A DNA stretch of 64,000 nt. Origin: Qipengyuania nanhaisediminis (lineage in GTDB: Bacteria > Pseudomonadota > Alphaproteobacteria > Sphingomonadales > Sphingomonadaceae). Where the stretch lies: the NCBI RefSeq assembly GCF_900115585.1, contig NZ_FOWZ01000002.1, positions 372,001 through 436,000 on the forward strand. The letters run 5' to 3'. Under the pieces are notes generated by a model. It was not told the origin of the DNA. It saw only the letters and a program-made list of their open reading frames with translations, and made no database searches. This document shows positions 8,920 to 17,175 of this stretch, in pieces (within the stretch, counting starts at the first letter, position 1; every line of letters begins with the position of its first letter). The translations under genes and the position numbers were made by a program.

Positions 8920-9219
8920 ATGGGCGAAACCGCCACATCCGAGCCGACCGGTCCGAGCCGCACCGCCATCGATACCGCCTTGCGGTCCATCATGTCCGAC
9001 GTGCTGGCACTCGATCCCGAGCAGGTTGCCGAATTCGACGGCGATACCGGGTTGTTCGGCCACCTGCCGGAACTCGACTCCATGGCCGTCGCAACTCTCC
9101 TTACCGAGATGGAAGACCGCCTCGATATCATCATCGAAGACGACGACGTCGACGGAGAAATGCTGGAGACCTACGGCGCTCTCCTGGCCTTTGCCGAAGC
9201 CAAGGTCATCGAAGGCTGA
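8920..9219 (+). CDS. acyl carrier protein of the exosortase A locus
   Basis: 99 residues from ATG 8920 (AGGGGA upstream). It is acidic, helical, and has the 4'-phosphopantetheine attachment site as ELDSMAV, with Ser54 the modified residue. 'GDTGLFGHLPELDSMAVATL' gives the loop and helix II of the carrier fold, followed by 'LDIIIEDDDVD'. This is a dedicated carrier rather than the fatty-acid ACP, because it is sandwiched between the transferase and hydrolase 2 in the XrtA locus. Carrier proteins are a known element of exosortase A gene clusters. Its presumed job is to hold the group activated by the ligase at 6350-7903. Confidence 0.92.
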   Translation: MGETATSEPTGPSRTAIDTALRSIMSDVLALDPEQVAEFDGDTGLFGHLPELDSMAVATLLTEMEDRLDIIIEDDDVDGEMLETYGALLAFAEAKVIEG

Positions 9220-9231
9220 GCGCGCTTTTCC

Positions 9232-9912
9232 ATGTTTCTTGAATGGCCCGCCCCGCTTCCCGATGGCGGGACGAGCATGGAAATGGCGGTCTCCACTGCC
9301 CGCAAGGCCAATCCCTACCTGCTGATCATCCCGCCGCTCTTCGACGAGGCCAACCGCATGCGCGCGCAGCTCGTTCTGATGATGCGCACCTTGCAGGATC
9401 TCGGCGTAACCAGCGTCATGCCGGACTTGCCGGGAACGAACGAAAGCCTCCAGCCGCAGGCCGCGCAAACCCTGTCGGCATGGCGTGCGGCAGTCATTTC
9501 AGCGACCGAACATTTCGGTGTCAGCCGCGCACTCTTCGTAAGATCGGCATGCGCGCTCGGTACGGGCGCGGTTCCAGCCTTCCATTACGCCTCGCACGAT
9601 CCCGCAAAACTGCTGCGCGCCATGGTACGTGCGCAGAGCCTTGCCGAGAAAGAGGCAGGCAACCACCGCAGCCCCTCGGAAATTCTCGATGGCGCCCGCG
9701 CAAGCGGAGGCACCATTGCCGGTTGGCAGATCGGGCCTGCCATGGCGCAGCAGCTTTGCGAAACGCAAACGGATCAGAGCGATGGGGTCACACCTATCGC
9801 GCAAGAGGAAATCGGAGGGCGCGCACTCTGGCTAAGCAGTGAGGGCGGCATAGATGAGAAGCAGGCGAAAGCCCTCGCCGCTGTCGTCGCAAAAGAGGCT
9901 GGAGCCTTATGA
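9232..9912 (+). CDS. exosortase A system-associated hydrolase 2 (alpha/beta fold)
   Basis: 226 residues, 12 bp after the carrier-protein gene and ATGA-overlapping the next gene. The N-terminal strands ('PYLLIIPPLFDEANRMRAQL', 'GVTSVMPDLPGTNESL') and the spacing to hydrolase 1 match the second hydrolase of exosortase A loci (TIGR03101-like). At the nucleophile elbow, where ordinary alpha/beta hydrolases show G-x-S-x-G, this protein reads LFVRSACALG (residues 101-110), with no Gly-x-Ser-x-Gly. It may be non-catalytic or use a different residue. The cellular role is unknown. Partnership with hydrolase 1 and the carrier protein is inferred from the conserved gene order. Confidence 0.82.
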   Translation: MFLEWPAPLPDGGTSMEMAVSTARKANPYLLIIPPLFDEANRMRAQLVLMMRTLQDLGVTSVMPDLPGTNESLQPQAAQTLSAWRAAVISATEHFGVSRALFVRSACALGTGAVPAFHYASHDPAKLLRAMVRAQSLAEKEAGNHRSPSEILDGARASGGTIAGWQIGPAMAQQLCETQTDQSDGVTPIAQEEIGGRALWLSSEGGIDEKQAKALAAVVAKEAGAL

Positions 9913-10682
9913 GCCGCCTCCATCTTGCCTTCCACTGCGGCGGGCTGAGCCTCGGCGGAACGCTCGACAATGCGCCCGGCACGACCGGATTGCTGATCGT
10001 GACGGGAGGTCAGGAGCCGCGCGCGGGGGCGTTCGGATGGCAGGCACGACTTGCTGCCGAAGTCGCCAAAGCTGGTTTTCCGGTATTCCGTTTCGACAGG
10101 CGCGGGATCGGCGATAGCGAAGGCGAAGATCGCGGATACGAGAAGTCGCGCAAGGACATCGCCTCCGCACTACAGGCCTTTCGCGCGCTCTCGCCCCAAG
10201 TGAACCGCGTGGTCGGTTTCGGCAATTGCGATGGTGCCTCGGCGCTCATGTTGGCAGAGGGTGCCGGGTTCGATCGTCTCGTGCTGAGCAACCCCTGGGC
10301 GATTGCTGACAGTTCGCAGACGCTACCGCCTGCCGCCACTGTACGATCGCGCTATCTCGCAAAACTCGGCAAGCCGAAGGAAATCTGGCGCCTCCTGAGC
10401 GGCAAGGTCGACCTTGAGAAGCTGGCAACCGGCATCCGGCACGCGTCGGGAAGCGGTCAGACAACCAATCCCCTAATTGCCCCGCTCCGCGAGGGTCTTT
10501 CCCAATTCGAAGGGAAGGTCCGCTTCCTCATCGCCGAAAACGACCGCACTGCGCAGGTTTTCGCTGCCGATTGGGGGCATGACGAACGTATTGCCATCTG
10601 CAGTTCGGCCGGCCATGCCTATGCCGAACCGCACGCCCGGGAATGGCTGCGGACGCAGGTGCTGGCCGCGCTGCGGTCCTAG
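9909..10682 (+). CDS. exosortase A system-associated hydrolase 1 (alpha/beta fold)
   Basis: 257 residues, translationally coupled (ATGA) to hydrolase 2. The fold is clear: oxyanion region 'LLIVTGGQEPRAG', 'FPVFRFDRRGIGDSEG', nucleophile elbow G105-N-C107-D-G109, an acid in 'FLIAENDRTAQVF' and a His in 'ICSSAGHAYAEP'. Cysteine replaces serine in the elbow, which I recall as typical of this PEP-CTERM-linked family (TIGR03100-like). Thioester or ester cleavage from the carrier protein, or transfer to a polysaccharide hydroxyl, are both plausible. Its stop codon shares the bases CTAG with the stop of the convergent methyltransferase gene. Confidence 0.88.
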   Translation: MSRLHLAFHCGGLSLGGTLDNAPGTTGLLIVTGGQEPRAGAFGWQARLAAEVAKAGFPVFRFDRRGIGDSEGEDRGYEKSRKDIASALQAFRALSPQVNRVVGFGNCDGASALMLAEGAGFDRLVLSNPWAIADSSQTLPPAATVRSRYLAKLGKPKEIWRLLSGKVDLEKLATGIRHASGSGQTTNPLIAPLREGLSQFEGKVRFLIAENDRTAQVFAADWGHDERIAICSSAGHAYAEPHAREWLRTQVLAALRS

Positions 10683-11875
10683 CGGGTGAAGTAGCTGGTA
10701 AGCTCTACATGGGTCGACCAGCGGAATTGACCGACCGGACGCAGCGCTTCCAGCTTGAAGCCGGCATCGATCAGCGTCTTCGCATCGCGCGCCCAGCTTG
10801 ACGGGTTGCAGCTCACATACACCACCCGTTCGATTTCGCTCGCGGCGATTTGCGCGATTTGTTCCCGTGCTCCTGCACGGGGCGGATCGAGGAGGGTGGC
10901 AGAAAACTTCGATATCTCCGCAGCTTGCAATGGATTCCTGAACAGGTCTCTATGCATGGCGTGCACAGCGATGCCGCGGCTGTTGGCGGCCGATTTGCTA
11001 GCGAGATGCGCGTCGCGCGCCGCTTCTGCAGCAAGAACCTTGGCCGGACCTGCGAGAGCGAATGCGAATGTCCCGAGGCCAGAGAATAGGTCGGCTACCG
11101 TGCTCGCCCCTGCCAGCCAGCGCTTCGCATCGGCGAGCAACACCTCCTCGCCGTCCGTCGTCGGCTGGAGGAATGCGCCTTGCGGCAGGCCGACCGGAAC
11201 GTCGCCGAGCGTTATGGTCACGGGTTCCGGTTCCCAGACTGCTTCCGGGCCGAACCCCTGGTCCAGCGAGAGACGCGCAAGGGAATGGTCCCGCGCAAAG
11301 TCCAGCAGGGCTTCGGTGGCTGCCAGTCCGTCAGCCTCGATCCCCTTGATTGCGCAATCGATGCCCTGATCGGCAAGGGTCAGCGAAACATCCACCGGAC
11401 CCCGTTCGGCATGGCTGGCAACCAGCTTTCGAAGGGGTGCGACCAGCGCAAACAGACGTGGATCGAGGATCTCGCATTGCTGCATGTCGACGATGCGGTT
11501 GCTGCGCGGTTCGCGGAAACCGATGACGGCGCCCTTTCCCGCCTTGAGCGCATGGAGGGTCGCACGCCGCCGCGAGCGCGCCGGCGAAAGGTGGGTCGGC
11601 AAGACCTCCCCGATCTCGATCTCCTGGCCCCGCGCGGCATTGACCACACGGTCGGTCACGAATTGCATGAGGGCCGCTTCATCCGCGTGCTGGAGCTGGC
11701 ACCCGCCACACTTGCCGAAGTGACGGCAAGGTGGCGTCACGTGATGTGGACCGGCCTCGATCGATCCATCCGGCGTCGTTGTGTCTCCGGTGACGGCACC
11801 AGCAATGTGCCTGCCCGACTGTGTGACGCCGTCGCCCTTGGCGGCAATACGGACGATTTCCTCTGTCTCGCTCAT
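10679..11875 (-). CDS. RNA (uracil-5-)-methyltransferase, RlmD/TrmA family
   Basis: 398 residues. An N-terminal [4Fe-4S] ligand set is visible (C50-x5-C56-x2-C59 in CRHFGKCGGC, with Cys134 in MQQCEILDP), then a SAM-binding Rossmann fold ('VADLFSGLGTFAFALAG', 'LLDPPRAGAREQIAQI') and the catalytic Cys in VYVSCNPSSWARDA near 352. These are the features of the RumA/RlmD family, which methylates uridine C5 in 23S rRNA. Which uridine is modified cannot be read from sequence. Start at ATG 11875, overlapping the nnr stop (ATGA); the frame upstream to 11905 lies inside nnr. The N-terminal TRAM-like part is short. Confidence 0.9.
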   Translation of the reverse strand: MSETEEIVRIAAKGDGVTQSGRHIAGAVTGDTTTPDGSIEAGPHHVTPPCRHFGKCGGCQLQHADEAALMQFVTDRVVNAARGQEIEIGEVLPTHLSPARSRRRATLHALKAGKGAVIGFREPRSNRIVDMQQCEILDPRLFALVAPLRKLVASHAERGPVDVSLTLADQGIDCAIKGIEADGLAATEALLDFARDHSLARLSLDQGFGPEAVWEPEPVTITLGDVPVGLPQGAFLQPTTDGEEVLLADAKRWLAGASTVADLFSGLGTFAFALAGPAKVLAAEAARDAHLASKSAANSRGIAVHAMHRDLFRNPLQAAEISKFSATLLDPPRAGAREQIAQIAASEIERVVYVSCNPSSWARDAKTLIDAGFKLEALRPVGQFRWSTHVELTSYFTR

Positions 11876-13257
11876 AAGAACGACGCCATGGCCGGTTTGA
11901 CGCAATGTGCAAGCTGCAAGGCGGTAAAAGCCGGACCGGCGAGGCGCGCTGCCTCGTGATGCAACCAGACTGCGTCCTGGGCAGCCTCCATGGGACTACG
12001 CGATCCGGCGAGGCGCGTCGCGCATATCCCGGCGAGCACATCCCCGGACCCGGCCACCGACAGCCAGCTGCTTCCTTGCGGAAAGAACAGCGTAGTGCCC
12101 TCGCCCACCAGGATCGTGTCCGGCCCCTTGGCTAGGACCGTCAGGCCTGTCGCCGCCGACAATGAGCGTGCCCGATCGAGCTTGCCATCCGCTTCGACGC
12201 CGAAGGATTCGCACAATGCCGCCAGTTCTCCCTCGTGCGGCGTCAGCAGAATGCGGGACGGATCGACACCTTCCAGAAGATCGTCGTCGAGCAAGTGAAG
12301 CGCATCGGCGTCGAGTACGCATTGCCTGCCTGACGTCAAAGCCGCTGCCAGTCGTTCGCGCGAGGTTTCGCCTCGACCCAGCCCTGGTCCGACCAGCAAA
12401 GCGTCGATGCGATCGTCTTCCAGTGCTTCATCCAGATCGTCTTCGACGATCACCAGGTCGGCCGGTGCGTCCGGGTGCGATCGGTCGCTGAAAAGCTTCA
12501 CATAACCCGCACCCGCGCGCATCCCCGCTTCGCAGGACAAGAGCGGCGCACCGGGCATTTCGCCGGCCACAACGGCGACGAGGCCCCGCGTATATTTGTG
12601 CGCATCCGCTGCCGGTGCCGAGAGCGCTGGCCGGCTGGAGAGGACGCCATGCGCGTCGTCGAGCGGCAAGCCAAGATCGATCAGCTCTTTCGCGCCCATC
12701 ATCGCCATGGAGGGCATCAGGAAATGCGCCTGCTTCCACGCACCCAATGCGAGCGTCAGGTCGTATCGCGGCAAAGGTCCGAGAGTGGAACCGCAATCGC
12801 TTCGCACAGCACTTGGGACATCGATTGCAATTTTAAAACAATCACTTGCAGATAGTTCTTCGAGCAATTCGCGATACACACCCTCGACTTGCCGCGACAG
12901 GCCGTAGCCGAAGAGGCAATCGACCACGATTGCATGCTCGAAAGGACCCTGCTCGCGCGTGTCGCCTCCAAACTGGCTTCGCGCCGTTCGGGCAGTATCC
13001 GTCGAGGGTTCGACCGGTGCGATGACGTCGACATCGTATCCCCGGGACCCCAAATCCTCGGCGATCACATATCCATCGCCGCCATTGTTTCCCGGACCAC
13101 ACAGGACGGTCACCGGCCTTCCGCCTGCCGCGCGGTGCACCCATTGGGCGGCGCCCTGCCCGGCCTTGAGCATCAGTTCCCATTCGCTGGTTCCAGCAGC
13201 CATCGCCGCTTTCTCGGCCGCAACCATTTGCGCGACGGTCAGGACGGCTTCACTCAC
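11872..13257 (-). CDS. nnr: bifunctional NAD(P)H-hydrate epimerase / ADP-dependent dehydratase
   Basis: 461-residue metabolite-repair enzyme. The N-terminal YjeF_N epimerase domain shows VLCGPGNNGGDGYVIA (about 55-70). The C-terminal ribokinase-like dehydratase domain shows 'AGAGYVKL', ALLVGPGLGR, VLDADALHLL, ILTPHEGEL and the nucleotide-binding 'SVAGSGDVLAGI' near 405. It repairs hydrated NADH/NADPH. Start: a GTG at 13257 preceded by AAGGAG with a 7-nt spacer, overlapping the previous lipoprotein gene by 8 bases; frames extending to 13350 would overlap that gene far more. The gene is coupled to the methyltransferase downstream. This operon mixture is probably housekeeping. Confidence 0.93.
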   Translation of the reverse strand: MSEAVLTVAQMVAAEKAAMAAGTSEWELMLKAGQGAAQWVHRAAGGRPVTVLCGPGNNGGDGYVIAEDLGSRGYDVDVIAPVEPSTDTARTARSQFGGDTREQGPFEHAIVVDCLFGYGLSRQVEGVYRELLEELSASDCFKIAIDVPSAVRSDCGSTLGPLPRYDLTLALGAWKQAHFLMPSMAMMGAKELIDLGLPLDDAHGVLSSRPALSAPAADAHKYTRGLVAVVAGEMPGAPLLSCEAGMRAGAGYVKLFSDRSHPDAPADLVIVEDDLDEALEDDRIDALLVGPGLGRGETSRERLAAALTSGRQCVLDADALHLLDDDLLEGVDPSRILLTPHEGELAALCESFGVEADGKLDRARSLSAATGLTVLAKGPDTILVGEGTTLFFPQGSSWLSVAGSGDVLAGICATRLAGSRSPMEAAQDAVWLHHEAARLAGPAFTALQLAHCVKPAMASFL

Positions 13258-13603
13258 CGACCGGCTCCTTCCAGCGATATCGGTCATTCTCGATCGTGAG
13301 GACGACCCAGTCACCTTGCCGCTCGCTGCTCGCTTCCCCGGCACCGTCACCTACGTCGAAACCGGCAGGGCTTTCGGACAGGGCGAGACGGCGGAAACCC
13401 CCGTCGGGATGGCGCACGACGAATTCGGCATTTGCGCCCGGTATTTCCTCGGAGAGGCGACATTGACGAACGAACTCGTCCGAGCCGTCGAGAGCACATT
13501 CGATCGCGATACCGCCCTGTTCGGCAATACCGGGAGCAGCCTCTGGCTCGGGCGAACAGGCCGCGAGAAGACCGATGGCGAGGGTCGGGAGCACAAATCT
13601 CAT
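13250..13603 (-). CDS. small predicted lipoprotein
   Basis: 117 residues from ATG 13603. The N-terminus MRFVLPTLAIGLLAACSPEP is a lipoprotein signal with lipobox LAAC (Cys16). The mature part is about 100 residues, with two further cysteines ('IECALDGSDEFVRQC') and a short beta-rich domain ending 'YRWKEPVGE'. I do not recognise a named family. It sits between ilvD (48 bp upstream) and nnr (8-base overlap) on the same strand. The ribosome site for ATG 13603 is weak; a TTG ten codons upstream is the alternative but would bury the signal peptide behind extra residues. Confidence 0.72.
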   Translation of the reverse strand: MRFVLPTLAIGLLAACSPEPEAAPGIAEQGGIAIECALDGSDEFVRQCRLSEEIPGANAEFVVRHPDGGFRRLALSESPAGFDVGDGAGEASSERQGDWVVLTIENDRYRWKEPVGE

Positions 13604-13651
13604 TGCTGGCGGCGCTGCCACTTCGGGCGCCAAGGTGCAAGCGTGCTCGGC

Positions 13652-15508
13652 TCAGCGGCGCCTCAGCTGATCGACATCGCGAATTGCACCGCGCGCAGCC
13701 GAAGTCGTCATTGCGGCATAGGCCTTCAGCGCCGGAGAGATGGCGCGGGGACGCTCGTTCGCAGGCTGCCAGGCATTATCGCCCTGCTCATTCATCGCCG
13801 CACGCCGCCGTTCCATCTCGCCTTCGTCGATCATCAGGTTGATCGTGCGGTTCGGGATGTCGATTTCGATCCGGTCGCCATTTTCGACGAGTGCGATCTC
13901 ACCGCCCTCTGCCGCTTCGGGCGAGACGTGGCCGATCGACAGGCCGGAGGTTCCGCCCGAGAAACGACCGTCGGTGAGCAAGGCGCAGGCTGCCCCCAGC
14001 CCTTTGGATTTGAGATAGCTGGTCGGGTAGAGCATTTCCTGCATCCCCGGCCCCCCGCGCGGCCCCTCATAGCGGATGACGACCACATCTCCTGCGACCA
14101 CCTGTTCGGTGAGAATGGCAGTGACGGCGTCATCCTGGCTTTCGTAGACTTTCGCCGTTCCGGAAAAGGTCAGGATGCTCTCGTCGACACCGGCGGTCTT
14201 CACGATGCACCCGTCGCGGGCGATATTGCCGTACAGAACGGCAAGGCCGCCATCCTGGCTGAAGGCATGCTCTGCGCTGCGGATGACGCCCTTCTCGCGG
14301 TCGAGGTCGAGCGATTCCCACCGCCGCGACTGGCTGAAGGCGGTCTGCGTGGGCACGCCGCCCGGCGCCGCGGAGAAGAACTCGCGAACCTTGTTGTTCT
14401 GCGTGCGGCCGATGTCCCAGTCATCCAGCGCATCGCCCATCGTGGGGCTGTGCACCGTGGGCAAAGCCGTGTGCAGCAGGCCTGCTTTCTCGAGTTCGCC
14501 GAGGATCGACATGATGCCGCCAGCGCGGTGAACGTCCTCCATGTGGACATCGTCTTTCGCAGGGGCGACCTTGGAAAGGCACGGCACCTTGCGGCTGAGC
14601 CTGTCGATATCCTTCATCGTGAAATCGACCCCTGCCTCGTGCGCGGCGGCAAGAAGGTGGAGAACCGTATTGGTCGACCCGCCCATGGCGATATCAAGGC
14701 TCATCGCATTTTCGAAGGCTTCGAAACTGGCGATGCTGCGGGGAAGGACGCTGGCGTCGTCTTCCTCGTAATAGCGGCGCGCAAGCGTGACGATCAGCCG
14801 CCCTGCCCGCTCGAACAGGCCTTGGCGATCGGCGTGGGTTGCGAGTGTGGAACCGTTACCGGGGAGGGAAAGGCCAAGCGCTTCGGTGAGGCAATTCATC
14901 GAATTGGCGGTGAACATGCCGGAGCACGATCCGCATGTCGGACAGGCGGAGCGTTCGATCTCGGTCACCTGCTCGTCAGTATAGGAATCGTCGGCGGCGG
15001 CCACCATCGCGTCCACGAGGTCGAGCGCCTTTTCCTTGCCATCGAGCACGACCTTGCCCGCCTCCATCGGCCCGCCAGAGACGAACACTGCAGGGATGTT
15101 AAGCCGCATCGCCGCCATCAACATGCCCGGAGTGATCTTGTCGCAGTTGGAAATGCACACCATCGCGTCGGCGCAGTGGGCGTTGACCATGTATTCCACG
15201 CTGTCGGCGATCAGATCGCGACTGGGCAGCGAATAGAGCATCCCGTCGTGACCCATCGCGATCCCGTCATCGACGGCGATGGTGTTGAACTCCTTGGCGA
15301 CGCCGCCGGCCTCCTCCACCTGGCGCGCGACCAGCTGGCCCAGGTCCTTTAGGTGCACGTGGCCCGGCACGAACTGGGTGAAACTGTTGACGATGGCGAT
15401 GATCGGCTTGCCGAAATCCTCGTCCTTCATGCCTGTCGCCCGCCACAGGCCGCGCGCTCCGGCCATGTTGCGGCCATGAGTGGTGGTGCGTGAACGATAG
15501 GCGGGCAT
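13652..15508 (-). CDS. ilvD: dihydroxy-acid dehydratase
   Basis: 618 residues, full length for the IlvD/Edd family. Iron-sulfur cluster cysteines are seen in '[13 protein letters not shown]' and '[18 protein letters not shown]', and the N-terminus '[20 protein letters not shown]' is the classic family start. It catalyses the third step of branched-chain amino acid synthesis (2,3-dihydroxy-isovalerate to 2-ketoisovalerate). Start at ATG 15508 with GGAGAA upstream. It is the first gene of a probable four-gene minus-strand transcript (ilvD, lipoprotein, nnr, RNA methyltransferase). A roughly 115-bp gap separates it from the amidohydrolase gene upstream. Confidence 0.97.
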   Translation of the reverse strand: MPAYRSRTTTHGRNMAGARGLWRATGMKDEDFGKPIIAIVNSFTQFVPGHVHLKDLGQLVARQVEEAGGVAKEFNTIAVDDGIAMGHDGMLYSLPSRDLIADSVEYMVNAHCADAMVCISNCDKITPGMLMAAMRLNIPAVFVSGGPMEAGKVVLDGKEKALDLVDAMVAAADDSYTDEQVTEIERSACPTCGSCSGMFTANSMNCLTEALGLSLPGNGSTLATHADRQGLFERAGRLIVTLARRYYEEDDASVLPRSIASFEAFENAMSLDIAMGGSTNTVLHLLAAAHEAGVDFTMKDIDRLSRKVPCLSKVAPAKDDVHMEDVHRAGGIMSILGELEKAGLLHTALPTVHSPTMGDALDDWDIGRTQNNKVREFFSAAPGGVPTQTAFSQSRRWESLDLDREKGVIRSAEHAFSQDGGLAVLYGNIARDGCIVKTAGVDESILTFSGTAKVYESQDDAVTAILTEQVVAGDVVVIRYEGPRGGPGMQEMLYPTSYLKSKGLGAACALLTDGRFSGGTSGLSIGHVSPEAAEGGEIALVENGDRIEIDIPNRTINLMIDEGEMERRRAAMNEQGDNAWQPANERPRAISPALKAYAAMTTSAARGAIRDVDQLRRR

Positions 15509-15625
15509 GGCAATCTTCTCCGTCTGGAGCCCTAGCCCTAGCAGACAGATCGATGCGGGATAACGGGTATTCGGCGGCAGATTTACCGCAGATCGCCCAA
15601 GTTGGGCTTTATGCGCGCGCTGCTA

Positions 15626-16354
15626 TCAGACTTCGAGAGCGACGCGGCCCATGACATCAGCGAGCATTACAGCCCAGCGTGCCTGACCCGCTTCGTTGGC
15701 GATCTGGTCCTGGCGGATCTCGACCGTGCAATAAGGAATGCCCGCAGCTTCGGCGTGCCGATCCATCGTGGCGTTGAGTTCCTTGCCCGAATAGGGCTCG
15801 TTATCGCCGACGGTCAGACCCTGTTCGCCAAACAGGCGGATCGCGTGACGTGCTGCACGGTCGTCCTGGTTGTAGAGCAGCGAGACCTCCCAGGGACGGT
15901 CCTCGTCGCTGGTTTTCATTTTCGGTGTGAAGCTGTGCAGGGCCACGATCATCCGCGGCTGCACCTTGGAAATGAGCTTGCTCAGGGCGTCATGATAGGG
16001 GCGGTGGAAACGCTCCAGGCGCGCTTCGATATTTGCGCCGATGTTGCCGGCAATAAGGCGGCCATCGCTTTCGGTCGGAACTACGGCAGGGTCGTCTTCC
16101 GTTCGATGAAAGTCGCAGACCAGGCGGCTGACGCAGGCGATGTGAGCAGGGATATTGTGACGACGTGCCAGGCGGTCGGCGATGCCCTCCACCCCAATGT
16201 CGACGGCGATGTGCTGGTCCAGCAGCGCAGGATCGATGCCGAGTTCGATATCCTCGGGCACGAAATTTGACGCGTGGTCGGCAACGCAAAGCAGTCCGCC
16301 GGCTCGCAGGTCGTCCGTGCCGACCTGGCGATACGGCAAATTGTCGATCATCAT
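15626..16354 (-). CDS. N-formylglutamate amidohydrolase family protein
   Basis: 242 residues from ATG 16354, which overlaps the ispE stop (ATGA). The sequence follows the N-formylglutamate amidohydrolase (FGase/HutG-like) family: 'LLCVADHASNFVPEDIELG' near the N-terminus, 'HIACVSRLVCDFHRTEDDP', 'HRPYHDALSKLI' and 'IVALHSFTPKM'. Family members hydrolyse N-formyl-glutamate or related N-acylated amino acids in the cytoplasm. No hut genes are nearby, so a role in histidine degradation is not supported by context. The true substrate is open. Confidence 0.88.
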   Translation of the reverse strand: MMIDNLPYRQVGTDDLRAGGLLCVADHASNFVPEDIELGIDPALLDQHIAVDIGVEGIADRLARRHNIPAHIACVSRLVCDFHRTEDDPAVVPTESDGRLIAGNIGANIEARLERFHRPYHDALSKLISKVQPRMIVALHSFTPKMKTSDEDRPWEVSLLYNQDDRAARHAIRLFGEQGLTVGDNEPYSGKELNATMDRHAEAAGIPYCTVEIRQDQIANEAGQARWAVMLADVMGRVALEV

Positions 16355-17163
16355 CTGAGAAGGCCCTTCATCTGCCACCAGTCGGGATATGAGGCAACGA
16401 TGGTTTCGGCTGCCGCATCCCGCGCGGGAATATTGTCGTAGAGTGCGAAACAGGTTGCACCCGAGCCTGACATACGGGCCAGAAACGGGTCGGTTCCGCG
16501 CATTTCATCTAGTATCTGGGCAATGACCGGGCACAATTCAATCGCCGGCTTTTCGAGGTCGTTGCGGCCGGCAAGCGTGATTTCCCGTGCATCGCCTTGC
16601 GGTAACGGACCACGATCGCTCTCGTCCCACAACTTGAAGACCGGCCCCGTCGCGAGCGGCTGGCGCGGATTGACCAGCAATACGGGTGTGTCAGAAAGGC
16701 TGTCGTCGGCCGGTTCGAGGTCGGTTCCGGTCCCCCGTCCGATGCACGTCCGGCTTTCGACACAAGCGGGTACATCCGCACCAAGAGCGGTTGCGCGCGC
16801 ATGCCAATCGTCCGGGAGGCCGTGTAGCTCGCGAACGATGCGGAAAACGGCACCTGCATCGGCAGAGCCGCCACCCAGGCCAGCCGCGACGGGCAGGTTC
16901 TTCTCCAGCGTGACAGCCAGCCCGCCATTGCGCGGCAATTTACCGAGGGCCTTCGCGACGAGATTGTCGAAGGGATCGTCCAGCCCGGATGCAAATTCCC
17001 CGACAGATGAAACCGTATCTTGGTCTGCCGGGCTTGCGGTCAGCCTGTCACCCGCATCGACGAAGGCAAACAGTGTCTCGAGCTCATGATAGCCGTCCTC
17101 GCGCCGCTTGCGGACATGCAGCGCGAGGTTGATCTTGGCGTATGCGGTTTCTGCGATCGTCAC
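16351..17163 (-). CDS. ispE: 4-diphosphocytidyl-2-C-methyl-D-erythritol kinase
   Basis: 270 residues of the GHMP kinase superfamily. Motif 1 is 'ETAYAKINLALHV', motif 2 is 'NLPVAAGLGGGSADAGAVF' (around 90-105) and motif 3 is 'LARMSGSGATCFALYDN'. The enzyme phosphorylates CDP-methylerythritol in the MEP pathway to isoprenoids, which would also feed the carotenoids common in this group. It starts 12 bp after the ETF-QO gene and is coupled to the amidohydrolase behind it, so the three probably form one transcript. Confidence 0.95.
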   Translation of the reverse strand: MTIAETAYAKINLALHVRKRREDGYHELETLFAFVDAGDRLTASPADQDTVSSVGEFASGLDDPFDNLVAKALGKLPRNGGLAVTLEKNLPVAAGLGGGSADAGAVFRIVRELHGLPDDWHARATALGADVPACVESRTCIGRGTGTDLEPADDSLSDTPVLLVNPRQPLATGPVFKLWDESDRGPLPQGDAREITLAGRNDLEKPAIELCPVIAQILDEMRGTDPFLARMSGSGATCFALYDNIPARDAAAETIVASYPDWWQMKGLLR

Positions 17164-17175
17164 GCGGGGCGCGGA

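Noticed and set aside
12959..15352. Plus-strand open frame of 797 codons opposite nnr and ilvD
   Set aside because: It crosses three real minus-strand genes and encodes His/Arg/Ala-rich low-complexity sequence typical of antisense frames.
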